A stretch of DNA of 64,000 bases from Micractinium sp. NFX-FRZ (GCA_029339195.1 JAPTJF010000077.1:109198-173197), one strand, 5' to 3'. Positions 1 through 12,200 are shown, numbered from the stretch's first letter. A program made the numbers and translations. The notes: generated from the letters alone by a model not told the origin.

Positions 1-79
1 GACCTGATGAATGTGGGAGGTGGGATTGGAGGGTTACTGTAGAGCAGGCGGCTGTCATGGGCGGGAGCGGTTTGCAGAG

Positions 80-364
80 TCGAGTACGCAAGGGGCACAT
101 GGCGGCTCACCAGCACACCCGACGGTCCGGGCCTCCCACTTGTGCCGCTCCACCGTCGACCGCCTGCCCGCGCGCTACAGTGAGCTTCTGAAGCAGCCCG
201 TGGGTCGCCGCGCCATCTGCGTGCACCAGGCTTTCAAAGACCACAGGCAAGGAGCGGGAGACTTGTGCCGCCGCCAGCAGTGGCAGAGGCGGCAGCACAA
301 CTGGCGGCACCTGTCGGTTGGCGCCGCTCATCGCCAGCTTCTATTTGAGTCTGGCACCAATTGA
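80..364 (+). CDS. possible 3'-terminal exon of a gene that begins left of the window
   Basis: An open frame ends with TGA at 362-364. Its second half reads like protein (for example LPARYSELLKQPVGRRA) and not like intron. A candidate acceptor (gtttgcag) ends at about 79. A TGTAA signal at 588-592 lies about 225 bases after the stop, a normal distance for an algal 3' end. I recognise no family. The left border is a guess, and the stretch could also be non-coding. Confidence 0.3.
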   Translation, partial: SSTQGAHGGSPAHPTVRASHLCRSTVDRLPARYSELLKQPVGRRAICVHQAFKDHRQGAGDLCRRQQWQRRQHNWRHLSVGAAHRQLLFESGTN

Positions 365-587
365 TTGGAAGGCTGAGGCTGGCCCGCTTCAGACAGCGCT
401 CTCGGCCCGTGTCAACTGTTTCGCGCCGGCGCCAGCTGTTCGTGGTGCGCAGCCCGAACCTGCTGAATGTCTTGAATTGATGGCAAATGATGGGCAGTGC
501 AGGCCCTTTGCCTTGTTATTTTTTCCAGATGCCAGCTGGTGCCAGCATGCCACTCCCCGTCCTCTCTCTGCACGCCCACCTCGTTGC

Positions 588-592
588 TGTAA
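588..592 (+). terminator. TGTAA polyadenylation signal
   Basis: TGTAA pentamer on the plus strand, about 225 bases after the stop at 364. It is the typical green-algal nuclear poly(A) signal and supports a plus-strand transcript ending here. Between here and 1180 I see no further gene; that stretch should hold the promoter and 5' UTR of the next gene. Confidence 0.4.
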
Positions 593-1179
593 AGCACGCC
601 TCCAAACGTATGAACGCCATCCCAGGCGCGAGCCGCCTGTTTTGAGGAGGGACGCTTGCAGCAGGCAGAAATGGAGCCTGCGAGCGAGCCTCTGCCCATT
701 TTGGCCATCAAACTTGCTGGTTGGAGCCAGGCGTTGGCTTTCATCGCCTTGCGGTGCGTGCCTCACTGCGTCCCGAGTGTTGGCTGACCCTCTTGTCGGC
801 CGCCTTGGGTGGCGGCAGGACCCGCCAGGCCTCGTGCGTCTTTTGGGCATAGCTTGCCTGAAGCAGCGGACGGCCGGCGAGAGCAGGCCGAAAGGGCGTG
901 GGCCTAGGTCTGAGCGGTCTCGAGCGCCGTACCTAGCACCGCCGCCTGTTGTCTGGTACAACTTGGCACATTCTCTCCATTGCCCCTAATGCTGCAGCAA
1001 TCGGCATGCCAGTAGGCTACGCTCAAACCATGCCACGGGGAGCCGCACAGGTGCGGGGCAGCGTGCCGCAACTTGCAGGTATCTGGCAGAGGCAGCTTTC
1101 TGTAGCGCCTTATTACCTGTTCAAACAATGCCTGCCTGCTTGTTTAAAACAATGCGCCCCCTTTTGCCCCGCCGTAGGC

Positions 1180-4100
1180 ATGCCTGGGGCCCTGCTCGTG
1201 TACCGCCTGCTCATGATGGGCTGGGGCGTGTTCATCGGGCTGCGCCAGCTGAGGGACAAGGGGCCCTACGTCTTTGTCTTCTTCACCGGTGAGCCTCCGC
1301 TGAGGGCAACAAGATCGCCGCAACTTTGGGATGTCTGCGTGGGCCGCCGCTGCCTGGGTGGCAGCGCTGTGCTGCGCCGACATGTCATGAGCGAGCAAGT
1401 GCGGCGCGCCGGCCGTTGTGCCTCTCTGCCTGCTTGCCCACCCGCCCGCCTGTGTCACGTGCCCATGCAGTGTGGAACTGGTGGCTGCTCACGCTCTTCT
1501 TTGCTCTGGGCAGCGCTGCCAGCCTGCGCGCCTGGGCGCGCCGCCGTGGCAGGCAGCAGCGGGACGAGCAGCAGCAGCGGGACGAGCAGCAGCAGCAGCC
1601 GCCGCCGCAGGGCGAGGAGCAGCAGCGGGGGAGGGCCCAGCAGCGGCGGCAGCAGCGGCAGCAGGAGGGGGAGGACGTGCCTGCTGATTGGCTAGATCGC
1701 GCGGTGATGGCGGCGTTTGCAATCGAGATGCCCGTGAGTGGGGGAGGGTGCAGGGAGGTGGTGCTGGGGAGGCGCGCGTCTGCCATAGTAGGGCGGCCGC
1801 TGGCGTTGCGAGGTGCGGGGAGCGGGGCGGCTGGCTGGTGGTGTGAGCATGAGGAGAGGTCATGCGTGCAGCACAGGTGGGGAATGCCTTGGGTGGGATC
1901 CCGCTGGTACGTGGGGAATCCCGTCGGCAAGGGGCAGCAACATTTGGAGGGTGACAGGCGGCAGAGCTGCCACACAGGCCGCTGCGTGCCCACAGGCATC
2001 GGGCCCCAAAGGCTGCAGGGCATCACGCAGCAGGAGGGCACAACAATGTGTGTGTCCATGAGCCACCTTATCCGCGTGCAGATTCAGCAAGTCTGTATGG
2101 GGCCACGTAGCACCCAGCCCGCCCCATATGCCAACTGCATTGGGTGGTAGATGCACCCACCTGGCCGGCGCTGATGCTTGCCTGCGGGGCTGACGCGTGG
2201 TTGTGAGGTGCAGACCGCACTGGTTGTGGATGCGCTGACCTGGCTGGTGCTGGTTCCCATCTACGAGTCCGACCCCGACCCCGCCCAGAGCGCCTTCTGG
2301 CACGCGGCGCACCACAACTTTGAGAGCTACAACGTGGGCACGCACTCCTCCCTCCTCTCTGACGTACCACCCGCCCGCCCTCCTCCGCCTTTCTCCCTCT
2401 TCCCCTCCCCCTGCCCTCCCCTCCTCTTTCGCCCCCACACGGGCCGCCCACTCATGCACTGCACCAGGCCCTCACCGCTGCCCGCCCGCCTGCCCCGCCT
2501 GCCCGCCCCCGCCCGCCCACCTGGCCCGCAGATGACGCTAGCCATAGACTTCCTGACCTGGACTGTGCTGGTGCCCATGCTCATGTCCGACCCCCGGGCC
2601 CAGCACGTGGCCTTCTGGGAGTCGCGCCTGTACTGCTTTGAGAGCTACAACGTGAGGGCGGGCCCCTGGGGCTGCCGCGCACCCCGGCCCTGCCCGCCGG
2701 CTGGCCGCCCACCCAATAGATGCATGCATGCATCGTGCTGCTCCCGGTGCCACGATGCCTCCTGGCATGCTAGCGTCCCTGCCCCCCTGCATCTGCACCC
2801 CTTGCATCGGCTGCCCATGCCGCTCCTCTGGCTCACCGCTGCACCACGCCTGCTGCCTGCCTGGGCCCTCTGCTTGCCTGCCTGCAGCAACACGGCTTCA
2901 ATGCTGCCATGATGCTGGGCGACCTGCTGCTCAACAACATCCCAGGTGGGCGCACCTGCAGTACCATTGAGTGGGCGCACACGCAGTGCCATCGAGTGCA
3001 CGCACTTGCAGCACCAGCCCTGTGTGCCGGTGCTGCGCGGAGTGGGCGCATACGCAGCACCAGCCCTGTGCACCTGTCTGCAGGGAGTGGGTGCCCGCAC
3101 TGCCATTGAGTGCACGCACTTGCAGTTGCATCGCCGGCTGTCGGCAGCGCAGCGGTGACATGATGTGCCGCAGGCACGCCACAGCCCGGGCCGCCCTTCC
3201 AGCCTGCGGAGCAGCGTGTGTGATGTTCCCTCGGCACGCGCCAGCCCCAGCAACCATTCCTTATGTGCATCCCCTCCCATCCCATCCCATTCCCCCGGGT
3301 GCCGCTGTGCCTGCAGTGACAGTTTACGACTCTGGCTGGCTGGCCCTCTGGGGCAGCCTGTTTGGGGTGTGGTCGGGGTTCTACCACCGGCGCACGGGGC
3401 GCTTCATCTACCCCTTCCTGGGTGAGCACGCCAATTAAATATTGTTTACGTGATTATGTTCTGTCGTACAAATTCGCCGACTAAAAACCGCTGGGCAGCG
3501 TGCGGGGCCCTCACGCAAGCACTGTTGCGTGGGATGTGATGGGGGAGGATTGAAGCGGCAGGGATGGTGCTGTGGGTGTTGTGCATGTCTGTGCCGTGCC
3601 CTTGGCCGCCGTTGGCTGCCGTTGTGCAGCTGGCGCTGCTGCCCTGGCTGCCGCTGTGCTTGCTCCAAGCTGTGCCTGGTCCTGCCGCCCCTTTGCTGCG
3701 CCTCCGACGGCGGTTTGGGGGACGTGTGCGTGCGCTGCGGGGCCAGCTGCCCCACCCTGCCTCCCCACCACCCTTGCGCCCTGGCCCCCCCGTTTGGACG
3801 ATTTTGACTGAAACTGTCATACAATTGTCCGGTTTTGGTTGACCGCGCTGCGCCGCCTCCCTGTGCGCAGATGTGACCAAGCCGTACTCGTGGGCCGCCT
3901 ACCTGGGCATCTTTGGGGTGATGTGGGCTGCCTACCTGCTGGTCATGGGCCTCGTCAGGTGGGCGGGGTGCAGAGCAGAGGGGAGAGCGGAGGGGGTGGG
4001 CGGGGTGCAGGGCGAGGGGGTGGGCGGGGAGAGCGGAGGGTGTGGGTGGGGATGCAGGGCGGCGAGGGTGGGCGGGGTGCAGCGTGGAGGGGGTGGGCGG

Positions 4101-4473
4101 GGTGCAGGGCGAGGCAGGGCCAGGCGGGGTGCAGGGCGAGGCCGGGTGGGCGCAATGCAGAAGGAAGCGGGGTGGCGCAGGGTGCTGCCTGGAGCTGCGG
4201 CGGGGCAAAGTGTGGGGCACTGTGAACTGCTGCTGCTGCTCCTGCTCCTGCTGCCCCTGTGCTCTCAAAGCAAACTCCTGGGCGCTGCCCTTGTGTCATG
4301 CCCCATGCTGCAGGGCCAAAGCCTGGCTGGCGCTGCTGAGCGCTGGCAGGAGCGGCAAGCTGGGTGGGGAGGTTCAGGCCGGCGAGCGCTCGCCGCCCAG
4401 CAGCAGCAGGATGGTTCAGAATCTCGTGGACTCCCACGTACCGCTTCTAAGCGACAAAGTGAAGATGGGTTAA
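1180..4473 (+). CDS. multi-pass membrane protein of the FAR-17a/AIG1-like (rolling-stone-like) plant family
   Basis: Exons 1180-1288, 1471-1733, 2214-2333 or 2532-2651, 2888-2945, 3317-3421, 3871-3958 and 4314-4473 give 300 residues with one copy of exon 3, or 340 with both. Membrane segments are visible at GALLVYRLLMMGWGVFIGL, in NWWLLTLFFALGS, in exon 3, at MMLGDLLLNN and in the YDSGWLALWGSLFGVW and SWAAYLGIFGVMW regions. The order (W-rich segment, TW-xx-VP segment, LLGDLLLN, W-xx-FYHRRTGRFIYPFL) matches plant membrane proteins annotated as FAR-17a/AIG1-like, whose biochemical role I do not know. Exon 2 also has a Gln/Arg-rich cytosolic-type loop. The start is uncertain: the frame stays open upstream to an ATG near 1005, and an earlier exon is possible. 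The polyadenylation signal is at 5292-5296. Confidence 0.72.
2214..2333 (+). repeat. exon 3A of the membrane protein gene, one of two tandem exon copies
   Basis: Flanked by an acceptor (gtgcag) and a donor (gtgggc). It is 120 bases long, phase 0 at both ends, and encodes 40 residues ending FESYN. It has a near copy at 2532-2651. Confidence 0.8.
2532..2651 (+). repeat. exon 3B of the membrane protein gene, second tandem exon copy
   Basis: Flanked by an acceptor (ccgcag) and a donor (gtgagg). It is also 120 bases and phase 0, and encodes 40 residues sharing LTW, LVP, SDP, AFW and the final FESYN with exon 3A. The 198 bases between the copies contain no in-frame stop, so inclusion of both, or retention, would also keep the frame. 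Confidence 0.8.
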
Positions 4474-5291
4474 CACGCCGCGGCAGCGATGCGCGAGCCA
4501 GCTGTCAAGGGGCAGCCAGGCCCTGCTTGCCGCTTCCGCCCAATGTGCGCGTGCTCGACGGCATGCTGCTTGCACAGCCACGTCGCCACCGCACCGGACT
4601 GCTCACCCCAGCACCACTCGGTGCAGCCCCTCATGCCCCGCTGAGCATGACTCTTTGCTGTTCTTTCCACAAGACTCTTTGTTTCTTTTCGTTTCTTCTT
4701 GTTTGTTTTACAACTGCATCTTCATGGCCCTCGTTTTTCACCACCCACCCAAACAACACTCATGCAAGGCACCAATTCGTTCCCCACATCCGCTTACATT
4801 TTCCCACCCCATCCATTCAAACCTCGCCGGGTCGGCTCCACACTGCACCGCCCCCTGCCCGAAACATCAAACGCATGCGCCTCCCGCAACACCCCTCCCC
4901 ATGACGTCCCACATGCTCTTGCTGCTCCCACTTTAGCCTCCTCTCGTGCCCAGGAGGCACTGCACAACACAGCCCGCGTCGGTGCAAAGCCGGGCCCACT
5001 GCCGGGCCCCTGCCGCCGCATCTGCTGCCATCTGCATGACTCCCTTTCTCTCTCTGTTGCGTGCGCTCATGCACGCCCTGCCCCCAGCCACCCCTCCGTT
5101 CAGGCCAGCGCCTGCCGACATCCATCCCCTGGGCGCGACCTGCTCGGAGCACCATCGCTGCCCCTTCCCTGATTGCCTGACGTTGCATGCACCCATTGGA
5201 CACCAGCTGCCTGGTGCAAGCCCTGCCTGCCCTCTGTTGCACAGCCAGCTCCGCCCGACCCCTGCGCGCGTGCGCTTGCACCGCTTGCAGC

Positions 5292-5296
5292 TGTAA
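5292..5296 (+). terminator. TGTAA polyadenylation signal, membrane protein gene
   Basis: TGTAA on the plus strand, 819 bases after the stop at 4473. It implies a long 3' UTR. Confidence 0.55.
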
Positions 5297-5327
5297 ATTT
5301 TCACAGGGCTGCTGACTCCGGCCGGCA

Positions 5328-5332
5328 TTACA
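5328..5332 (-). terminator. TGTAA polyadenylation signal, HLB1-like gene
   Basis: TTACA on the plus strand reads TGTAA on the minus strand, 96 bases after the stop at 5428. It is the nearest such signal for the minus gene. Confidence 0.5.
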
Positions 5333-5427
5333 GCCAGCCTTTGGGAAGCATCGGTTGATGGAATTCAAGGGAAGGCCAGTTCAGTTCGGAAGCCAGCTGA
5401 GGGGGCGCTGTCGCAAGCGCGTCAGCG

Positions 5428-8400
5428 TCAGCGCCGCACCGCCAGAGCCGCACGCACGCCGCCGACCTCCCCCGCTCGCAGCAGGTGGCACAGCAGCAGC
5501 AGCGCGTCCACCCACCCCTCTGCGTCGTCCTGGTCGGCCGCAATCAGGTACATGCCGCTGCGCAGGCGGCAAGCAGGTGGTGGGGTGGCGGAGGTGGAGG
5601 CGGGGGGATTGAAAGGGGTGTGGTAAGGAATCGGTGTGTGGCAGGAAACAAGGGCACATTCTGTGAAGTGACACGAGCCAGGTTGGAAGGTGAACCCCTG
5701 CTGAGGCTGCCCCACACATCTGATCTCCCCAACTGCCCACCTGCACGCCTTGTCACACACGCCCCCACAGCACGGGCCCTCACCTGGGCTGGCTGTGCAG
5801 CGATATCCAGAGGGCGGCGCCAGCTGGCAGGCTGGGGTCTGACGCCAGCCTGGCATCCGCCACGTCAGCTAGATCATACGCGATTGGCAGGGGGGCAGAA
5901 GACAGCGCCCCCTGTGCCCCCTGCCCGTGCCCCGCGCCATGCCCCGCTGCCGCAGCCGCCGCAGCCAATGCAGCGGCAGCGGCTGACTGCTGCTGCCCCG
6001 CCAGTGCCGCTGGCGGGCGCACCGCTGCCAGGCGCTGATGGTCCACCGCAAACCAGCAGCTCACCCAGTCCTCTGCCGGGGTGCCCGCTGTGCCGGGGCG
6101 CACCGCCAGCAGCGGGCCGGAGCGCAGGTAGGGCAGGGGCAGGAGGCGCTGCACCGCTGCCAGGCTGTCGGCATACACCTGCTTGCCCGGCTGCATAGCG
6201 TACGCCAGCACGATGTACTGCACGGCATGGCAGGGCGCAGCACAGCACGGCACGTCACAGCACGGAGGCATGTACGAGATGTCTTGGTTTTGGTGAGCGG
6301 ATGGGTGCAGGGAGGCGACAACAGGTGCAAGCAGCCAGCATCAACTGGCGTTTGCACCACATGACATGTCACGCACGGGGCAGCCCAGCACTGAGCAGCC
6401 TGCCAGCGACACAAGGCAGTACAACTGGGCAGGCGGAGCACAAAGGTGCACCGGAGGAGTACCCCTGCTCCCCTGCTTCCCAGCTAGGGTGCCCCCACAC
6501 CTGCGCCGCGTGTGCAAAGGTGGCCTGGATGGCTCTCTCAGACAGTGCCCGCTCGCCTCCCCCACCGCCTCCAGCCGCATGGGCCGCCGCCGCCGCCGCC
6601 GCCATGACAGGGCTGCTGCTGCCCATGCTGCCGCTGCGCTGCGCAGAGCTGCCCGCCAGCGCTGCCGCCTCGGCTGCCTCTTGGCTGGCTAGCAAGGCCT
6701 CTTGCAGGGAGCATGCGTGCGAGTAGAGCACGGTGCCTGCGGGGTGGCAAGGCGGGCGGCAAGGTGGCAGGCAAGGAGGGGGAGGGTCAGCGGATGGGAG
6801 GGCAGCGGGGCAGTCTGGCAGCTGCTGCCTGCCCAGGCTGGCGCAGGGATGCCCAAAGCTCTGGCTGGGAAACAGCACTCCCCTGCCACCCTCTCTGCCC
6901 TAACATGCCCCCTTCCCTTTAAACTTCAGCCCCACCCAGCGCACCCAGCCACTCACCCTCCCAGGTTGCAGGAACGCGGGGGAGAGTGCCCTGGGGCTGA
7001 GGGTGCCCCCAACCTGCAGCCCAGCCACCCACAAACCACACAGCCCCACCCACTGACCCAGGTTGTAGCAGGCCCGGTCAAAGCCGGGGCGCAGCCGGAT
7101 GGCCCGCCTGAACTTTTGGAGCGAGTGGTGCAGGTAGGCAAAGCGCTCGGTGGGCGGGCGCATGGACGACAGGTCCTGCAGCACCAGGCCCCTGCACGAG
7201 AAAGCAGGCAGGCAGGCAGGCAGGAGGGCAGCACCCAGCAGTTGGCAGAACAGCGAGCGCAGCCACGGATTGGCGGCTGCCTGCAGCATGCCTGCATTCG
7301 TTGCCCACAGCAGGAAGACGCATATCACAACGCCTCCCTCCCGGCACCTCCCTCCCAAAGCAGGCCACAGCACCCACCAGTTGTTGCAGGCCTGAGGGTT
7401 GTCTGGGTGCACCGCCAGCGACTGGGCATACTTGCTGGCGGCGGCTGTCAGGCATTCGTACGCCTCGTCCGGCTGCTGGGCCCGCACCAGGCGGGCAATG
7501 TCTGTCAGCGCCACCGCCCAGTTGTCTGCGGCAGGGGGTGCAGAAGGGGGTGGAGTGATGGGCAAGGGGTGCAGAAGGGGGTGGAGTGATGGGCGGGGGG
7601 ATGGGCGGGGGTGTCCACATCCAACCGCGGTATGTAGCACTGTGGTGGGGTGGGGCCTGAAGGATCCGTCCAGCGCACGGCGTTCCAAGCATGGGCGGGA
7701 GCTGGGTGCAGGAGCCAGCATGCAAAGCTCTGCGCAGCACATTGCAAAGAGCAGTCATGTGACACCGCGTCCCACTCACACAGCGCCGCAGCGTGGCGCC
7801 CCGCCTGCAGACGCGAGGCCTCCAGGTACACTTCCGCCGCCTGGTGCAGCAGCGACAGCTGGTCGGCCGGCTGCTGGGACAGCTTGCTCGCCAGCTCCTG
7901 CGGCACGAGCAGCAGTAACAATGGGCGGGAGGGACGGGTCTGTGAGAGGTGGCGGTGCAAAGGGTGAGAACACTGCTCAGCTGAGAGTGCAGGGCATCCG
8001 TGGTGCTTCCACACAGGCTCCGCTCCGTCCCTGCTGCGCCTGCTTTCCTTCTGCCTGCCGGCCCTTCTGGCCCCACACCCCTGCAGCTTCGAGCCCCTAG
8101 CCAGCACCCCAGCACCCGCCCTGCCCCTCCTCTCTTCTAAAGCGCCTCTTTATTACACCCCATCAGTGCAGCACCCCAGAACAGCCAGCACCCACCTGCA
8201 GAGTGAGCCCATACCGGTACACCTTCTCAAAATCGTCCGGGTGGTTGACTGCCTCTATGCTGCAGTCGTGCGCCGCAAACGCCGTGGCCCGCACCGCCGG
8301 CAGGCGCAGCAGGTGCGGCGGCACATACCAGTTGCTGTGCGCTCCCAGCGCAGCAGGGCTCAGCGGCTTGGGGGTGGTGGGTGTGGCGGTCGATGTGGGG

Positions 8401-8444
8401 CCGGTGCCGGCCAACGCCGCCAGCGCGGCAGCCAGTTCCGCCAT
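5428..8444 (-). CDS. HLB1: HLB1-like tetratricopeptide repeat protein
   Basis: Seven exons (8444-8196, 7897-7780, 7525-7378, 7191-7058, 6736-6501, 6217-5784, 5557-5428) give 482 residues. The core matches plant HLB1 (hypersensitive to latrunculin B 1), a TPR protein of the trans-Golgi/early endosome linked to actin: YNWAVALTDIARL, then a gap, then NNWGLVLQDLS, FRRAIRLRPGFDRACYNLGTV, and later LLPLPYLRSGPLL. The C-terminus (SGMYLIAADQDDAEGWVDAL) aligns with the HLB1 tail. TPR units lie roughly at residues 85-220. An Ala-rich run near residue 350 and a Gly run near 230 are lineage-specific inserts. The start is the first ATG of the open frame. The gene is divergent from the peptidase gene. Family assignment is from recalled conservation; function here is inferred. 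Confidence 0.8.
7533..7598. repeat. short tandem repeat in an HLB1-like intron
   Basis: A G-rich unit of about 30 bases with the core gggggtggagtgatgggc occurs twice back to back in the intron between exons 2 and 3. Nothing else was recognised in it. Confidence 0.7.
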
Positions 8445-8606
8445 TGAGGCCGCTGCGCTGTGCTGCTTGTGAAAGGCGGCCTGCTAGACAGCAGCTCTGC
8501 CTTGTGTATTGTAATAATACCTGCAGCAGGCATAAAATGGCACACACGCTCAGCAGGCGCCGGGCAAACGGCTTCACCGGCAGGACCGCTGCACAGGTGC
8601 GGCAGT

Positions 8607-8637
<31 letters not shown>

Positions 8638-9203
8638 AAGTGCCGCCACGCCGCGAAATGACGTGCGCGCGTGCGGGATCCGACTCACAGCGTCTTGCTC
8701 AGCCTGCTGAAGGCTGCGAGGCCGCTGCGCTCGCACCTCAGGGATTGGCACCACTAGTGCTCGTGCGCGATCGCAGGTGTGAGCTCAATTCCGTCAGCGA
8801 TCGGAGGCACTGGGCGCTTCTGAAATGCAGTGAGCATTGAGCAAAGCGTGCACATGTGAAGAAACGACGATGCCAGCCTGTCCTTGTCCCCCATGACGTC
8901 TGGGCTTTCACAGTGGCTGATTTGACAGCGTCCCGCATTAAGCGTACAACACTAATGCTGCGTGCAGCTGGCTCGGGCGTGTGCAAGAGCCTCCTCGCCG
9001 ACTGCCAGCGAACGGCCTTTGCGCTCCGGCGCCCCTCCTCACGGTGAGGCGTTACCAGCAGGCCAGACTTGAATATGGAGCAATGGGACATTGCCTGATC
9101 ACTTTGATGGGCGCCCACCTTCTGCAGGCACCCCCGCCACTCCAGCGCCTTGCCGCCCGCGGCCGCCCCGCCCCGCCCCACACGCTCCTCGCTGCCTGCC
9201 GCC
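8445..9203. promoter_or_regulatory. divergent promoter region, HLB1-like and acylaminoacyl-peptidase genes
   Basis: Both genes start outward from this 759-base gap, so it must hold two promoters and 5' UTRs. It contains a pure GGC/GCC microsatellite at about 8606-8631. No TATA box or named element stands out. Confidence 0.5.
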
Positions 9204-12200
9204 ATGGCCGCCGCCGCGCCTGCGGCTGCCAACAGCAGCGCGCCCAAGCCCCGGGAGGAGCCCCCTGGCATGGAGGAGGAGGCACGCCTGCTGGAGGCGT
9301 TTTCGCAGCTGCCATCGGTGGGCCGCGGCTGGGCGGCGCCTGCCGCCGGCGGGCATGGCGTGAAGCTCACGCTTCAGCTGTCGCAGCGCAACCTGCCAGC
9401 CAACTCGCAGCGCAAATTCCTCTCCACACTGCTGCTCAACGAGGCTGTGCTGGAGGCGGGGGAGGTGGATGCAAGCCCCCCGCTGGAGCAGACGGGGGTG
9501 CTGCTCTATGCGCCCTCCCCCTCCGGCCGCCGTGCCCTCGTTGTGCGCGCAGGCAGCGGCGAGTCGAGTGCAGGTAGGGGAAGGGGAGGCGGACCCTGGG
9601 GCAGGGGTATCAGAGTGCATGGCAGCGCTGGTGCCATGTGGAAAGGGTGGGGTGCAGCCACAGCACAGGAGCTGCGGGGCAAGGGACACCGCCAAGTGAT
9701 CCACTCTTTAAGAGATGCACTCGTCACCCAGAAGGCTGCACCCCTGCCCGCGCCCTGCCCGCGCGTGTGACTGTTCGCCGCGCTACACACCCTGCCCCTG
9801 TCCAGTGGTGGAGGTCTGGGACCGCAGCCGGCTGTGCTGCACATGCCTTGGCAGTACCAAGACGTCCTGCCATGCTTCTTGCCTTTACCATCTGTTGCAG
9901 TGTCGGAGATTTCTGACCGCAGCCGTGTGCTGCATATGCCCTTGACAGTACAATACGTCGTGTGATGCTTCTTTCCTTACTTGCCATCTTGAAACATGCC
10001 ATTTGTATGCTATTTGGCTTACAATTGGTTGCAGTGCTGGAGATCTGGGACCGCAGCCGGGTGCTGCGGGAGCTGGCGGTGCCCAAGGCGCTGCATGGGG
10101 CCATCTACAACGACGGCTGGTTTGGCACCGGTGCGCACGGGTGGGGCGAGCATCTGGATATGGGTCCACAGAGTCCGGGATTTGTACTGTTACTTACCGA
10201 AAGCTGCTGTCCACCACTGCACGTGTTGAATGCGCAGGCGCCGCCTGGTCGCCAGATGAGACCCGTGTTGCCTACGTGGCCGAGGCCCCGCCCCCTAGCA
10301 AGACCCCCGAGTGGGGCGCCCTGCCCCCCGGGCCCGACGGCAAGAAGGCGGAGGGAGCGGCGCCCAAGGGGTGGAGGGGCCAGGGGGAGTGGAGCGAGGA
10401 CTGGGGAGAGCTCAACACGGGTGCGTGGCTGGGGGCGGGTGAGAGTGAGGCAGGGTGCTTGCTTACGGTACCGCAGTGTACACTTGGAAGAGCGGCACAG
10501 GTTTGAGAAGGAGCGGGGTCTGGCGACCGATCAACACAGGTGCAAGGCGGTGGAGAGGAGTGAAGGATGGTGGGGCAGGGCGCCCCGCCCGGTGCACAGG
10601 GCAGGGCAGGCGGGGCGCTGAGAGGGGGGTCTCATGCGCGGCTGTATCTGGGCATCTGGAGTGAGGGAGGAGGAAGGACTTCATAATAATGCACAGGGGC
10701 TTCTGGGTACAGCCTGCTGGCAGTTCTTCCGTTGTGCCACTGCCATCCGTACCTGATGCATCACTAGTCGCAAGTATTTGTTGCTGCAGGCAAGAAGCCG
10801 CCCACCCTGTTTGTTCTGAGCACCCCATCCAAGGCTACTCTCGTGCTCTTTCGCAACACGTTCCCTGCCTTCCTGTGACAATGCAGGCAAGAAGCCGCCC
10901 ACCCTGTTTGTTCTGGACACCGAGGCGTGGGCTGTGCAGCGCGTGGCGGGACTGCCAGAGGACTCCAGCTGCGGCCAGCCGGTGTGGGCACCACAAGGTG
11001 TGGAAGGGGCGGGGGGCAGGGAAAGGGGTGGCAATGCTGGCAGAGGCGAACAACAGGGGTAGAGGAGGCAGCAGACAGGGGGCTATTGGGCAGAGCAGGG
11101 TAGGGCAGGGCATGCATACCTTGCAACACCTACCAACGCGACTCACTCGTGCATCCCGCTCTCACGCGATGCGCGGCTGTTTGCGTGCCGTTGCACCTTC
11201 GCCCTACCGCCGCCTGCGCCTGCGTTTCTGCAATGCACAGGTTGGTTGGTTCCTCACTCACCTCTGTGGCCTCTCCCCTGCCCCGCAGGCGACGCGCTGC
11301 TGTTTGTGTGCTGGGAGCACCAGAGCGAGCTGGCCAGCGCGCACTTCCCCCAGCGCCTGGGCGTCGTCTTCTGCTTCAACCGGCCCTGCAGCCTGCAGGC
11401 CGTGGCCTGGCCGCAGCCGCCAGGTGGCGAGGGAGACGGGCAGGCACCCCAGGCGGTGTGCCTCACCCGCTCCCTGGGCAGCGCTTTCTCCCCCCGCTTC
11501 TCCCCAGATGGTAGCACCCTGGTTTTCCTCAGCCAGCAGAATGCGATCACCAGCGGTGTGCACAACGCCACTGCCACGCTGCACAGTCTGAGCTGGCGGG
11601 ACGCAGCGGCAGCGCTCAGCGGCGGCATGGCGCCGCCGCCGCGCACAGGTGTGCCCGCTGCCCTCGTGGGCAGTGTGTTCTGCTTTGCTGTTCTCATTTG
11701 AAGGCTCTTTTCAAGGCCTTACTAGCGGCACGGTGGCCGTGTCCACTCCTATGCTTGTTGGGTGCAGTACACCCCGTGGCAAGCCTGGTGCTCCCCTGCC
11801 CACAGGTTTGGTATGCTTCCTCATCATCCCCCCCTGTGATTGGCTGCAGTGGTGGACACCGTGTGGAACCCGGCCAGCCCCGAGGACTTCCTAGGCCTCT
11901 ACTGCGCCTCCCTGCCAGAGCAGCCCTTCCTGCCCGGCAGCAGCACCCTGCTGCTCACCACGCAGTGGCGCAGGTGCGCGGGGCCGGGAGCGATGGGGGG
12001 CGTTGGAGCGCTGGTGGGTGCGGGGGCGGGATGCAGGGAGCACGCCCTGCTGTGGATTACGCAGTGGCGAAGTTCATGGCCTGGACCCACTGCCCAGCTG
12101 CACTTACGTGATGCATGGGCGGGACATATGGTGGGGTCATATGCCCGGCCCACCTGCCCAGTCATATGCCCGGCCCACCTGCCCAGCTGTCCTTGCTGCT

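Larger units (their letters stand above)
4474..5427. other. convergent 3' UTR region between the membrane protein and HLB1-like genes
   Basis: No gene seen. The first part is pyrimidine-rich and fits the 3' UTR of the plus gene. The plus TGTAA (5292-5296) and minus TGTAA (5328-5332) face each other 31 bases apart, which marks a very tight convergent junction. Confidence 0.5.

Noticed and set aside
7533..7598. Candidate CRISPR-like or phage repeat
   Set aside because: Only two adjacent copies inside a eukaryotic intron; an ordinary tandem duplication.
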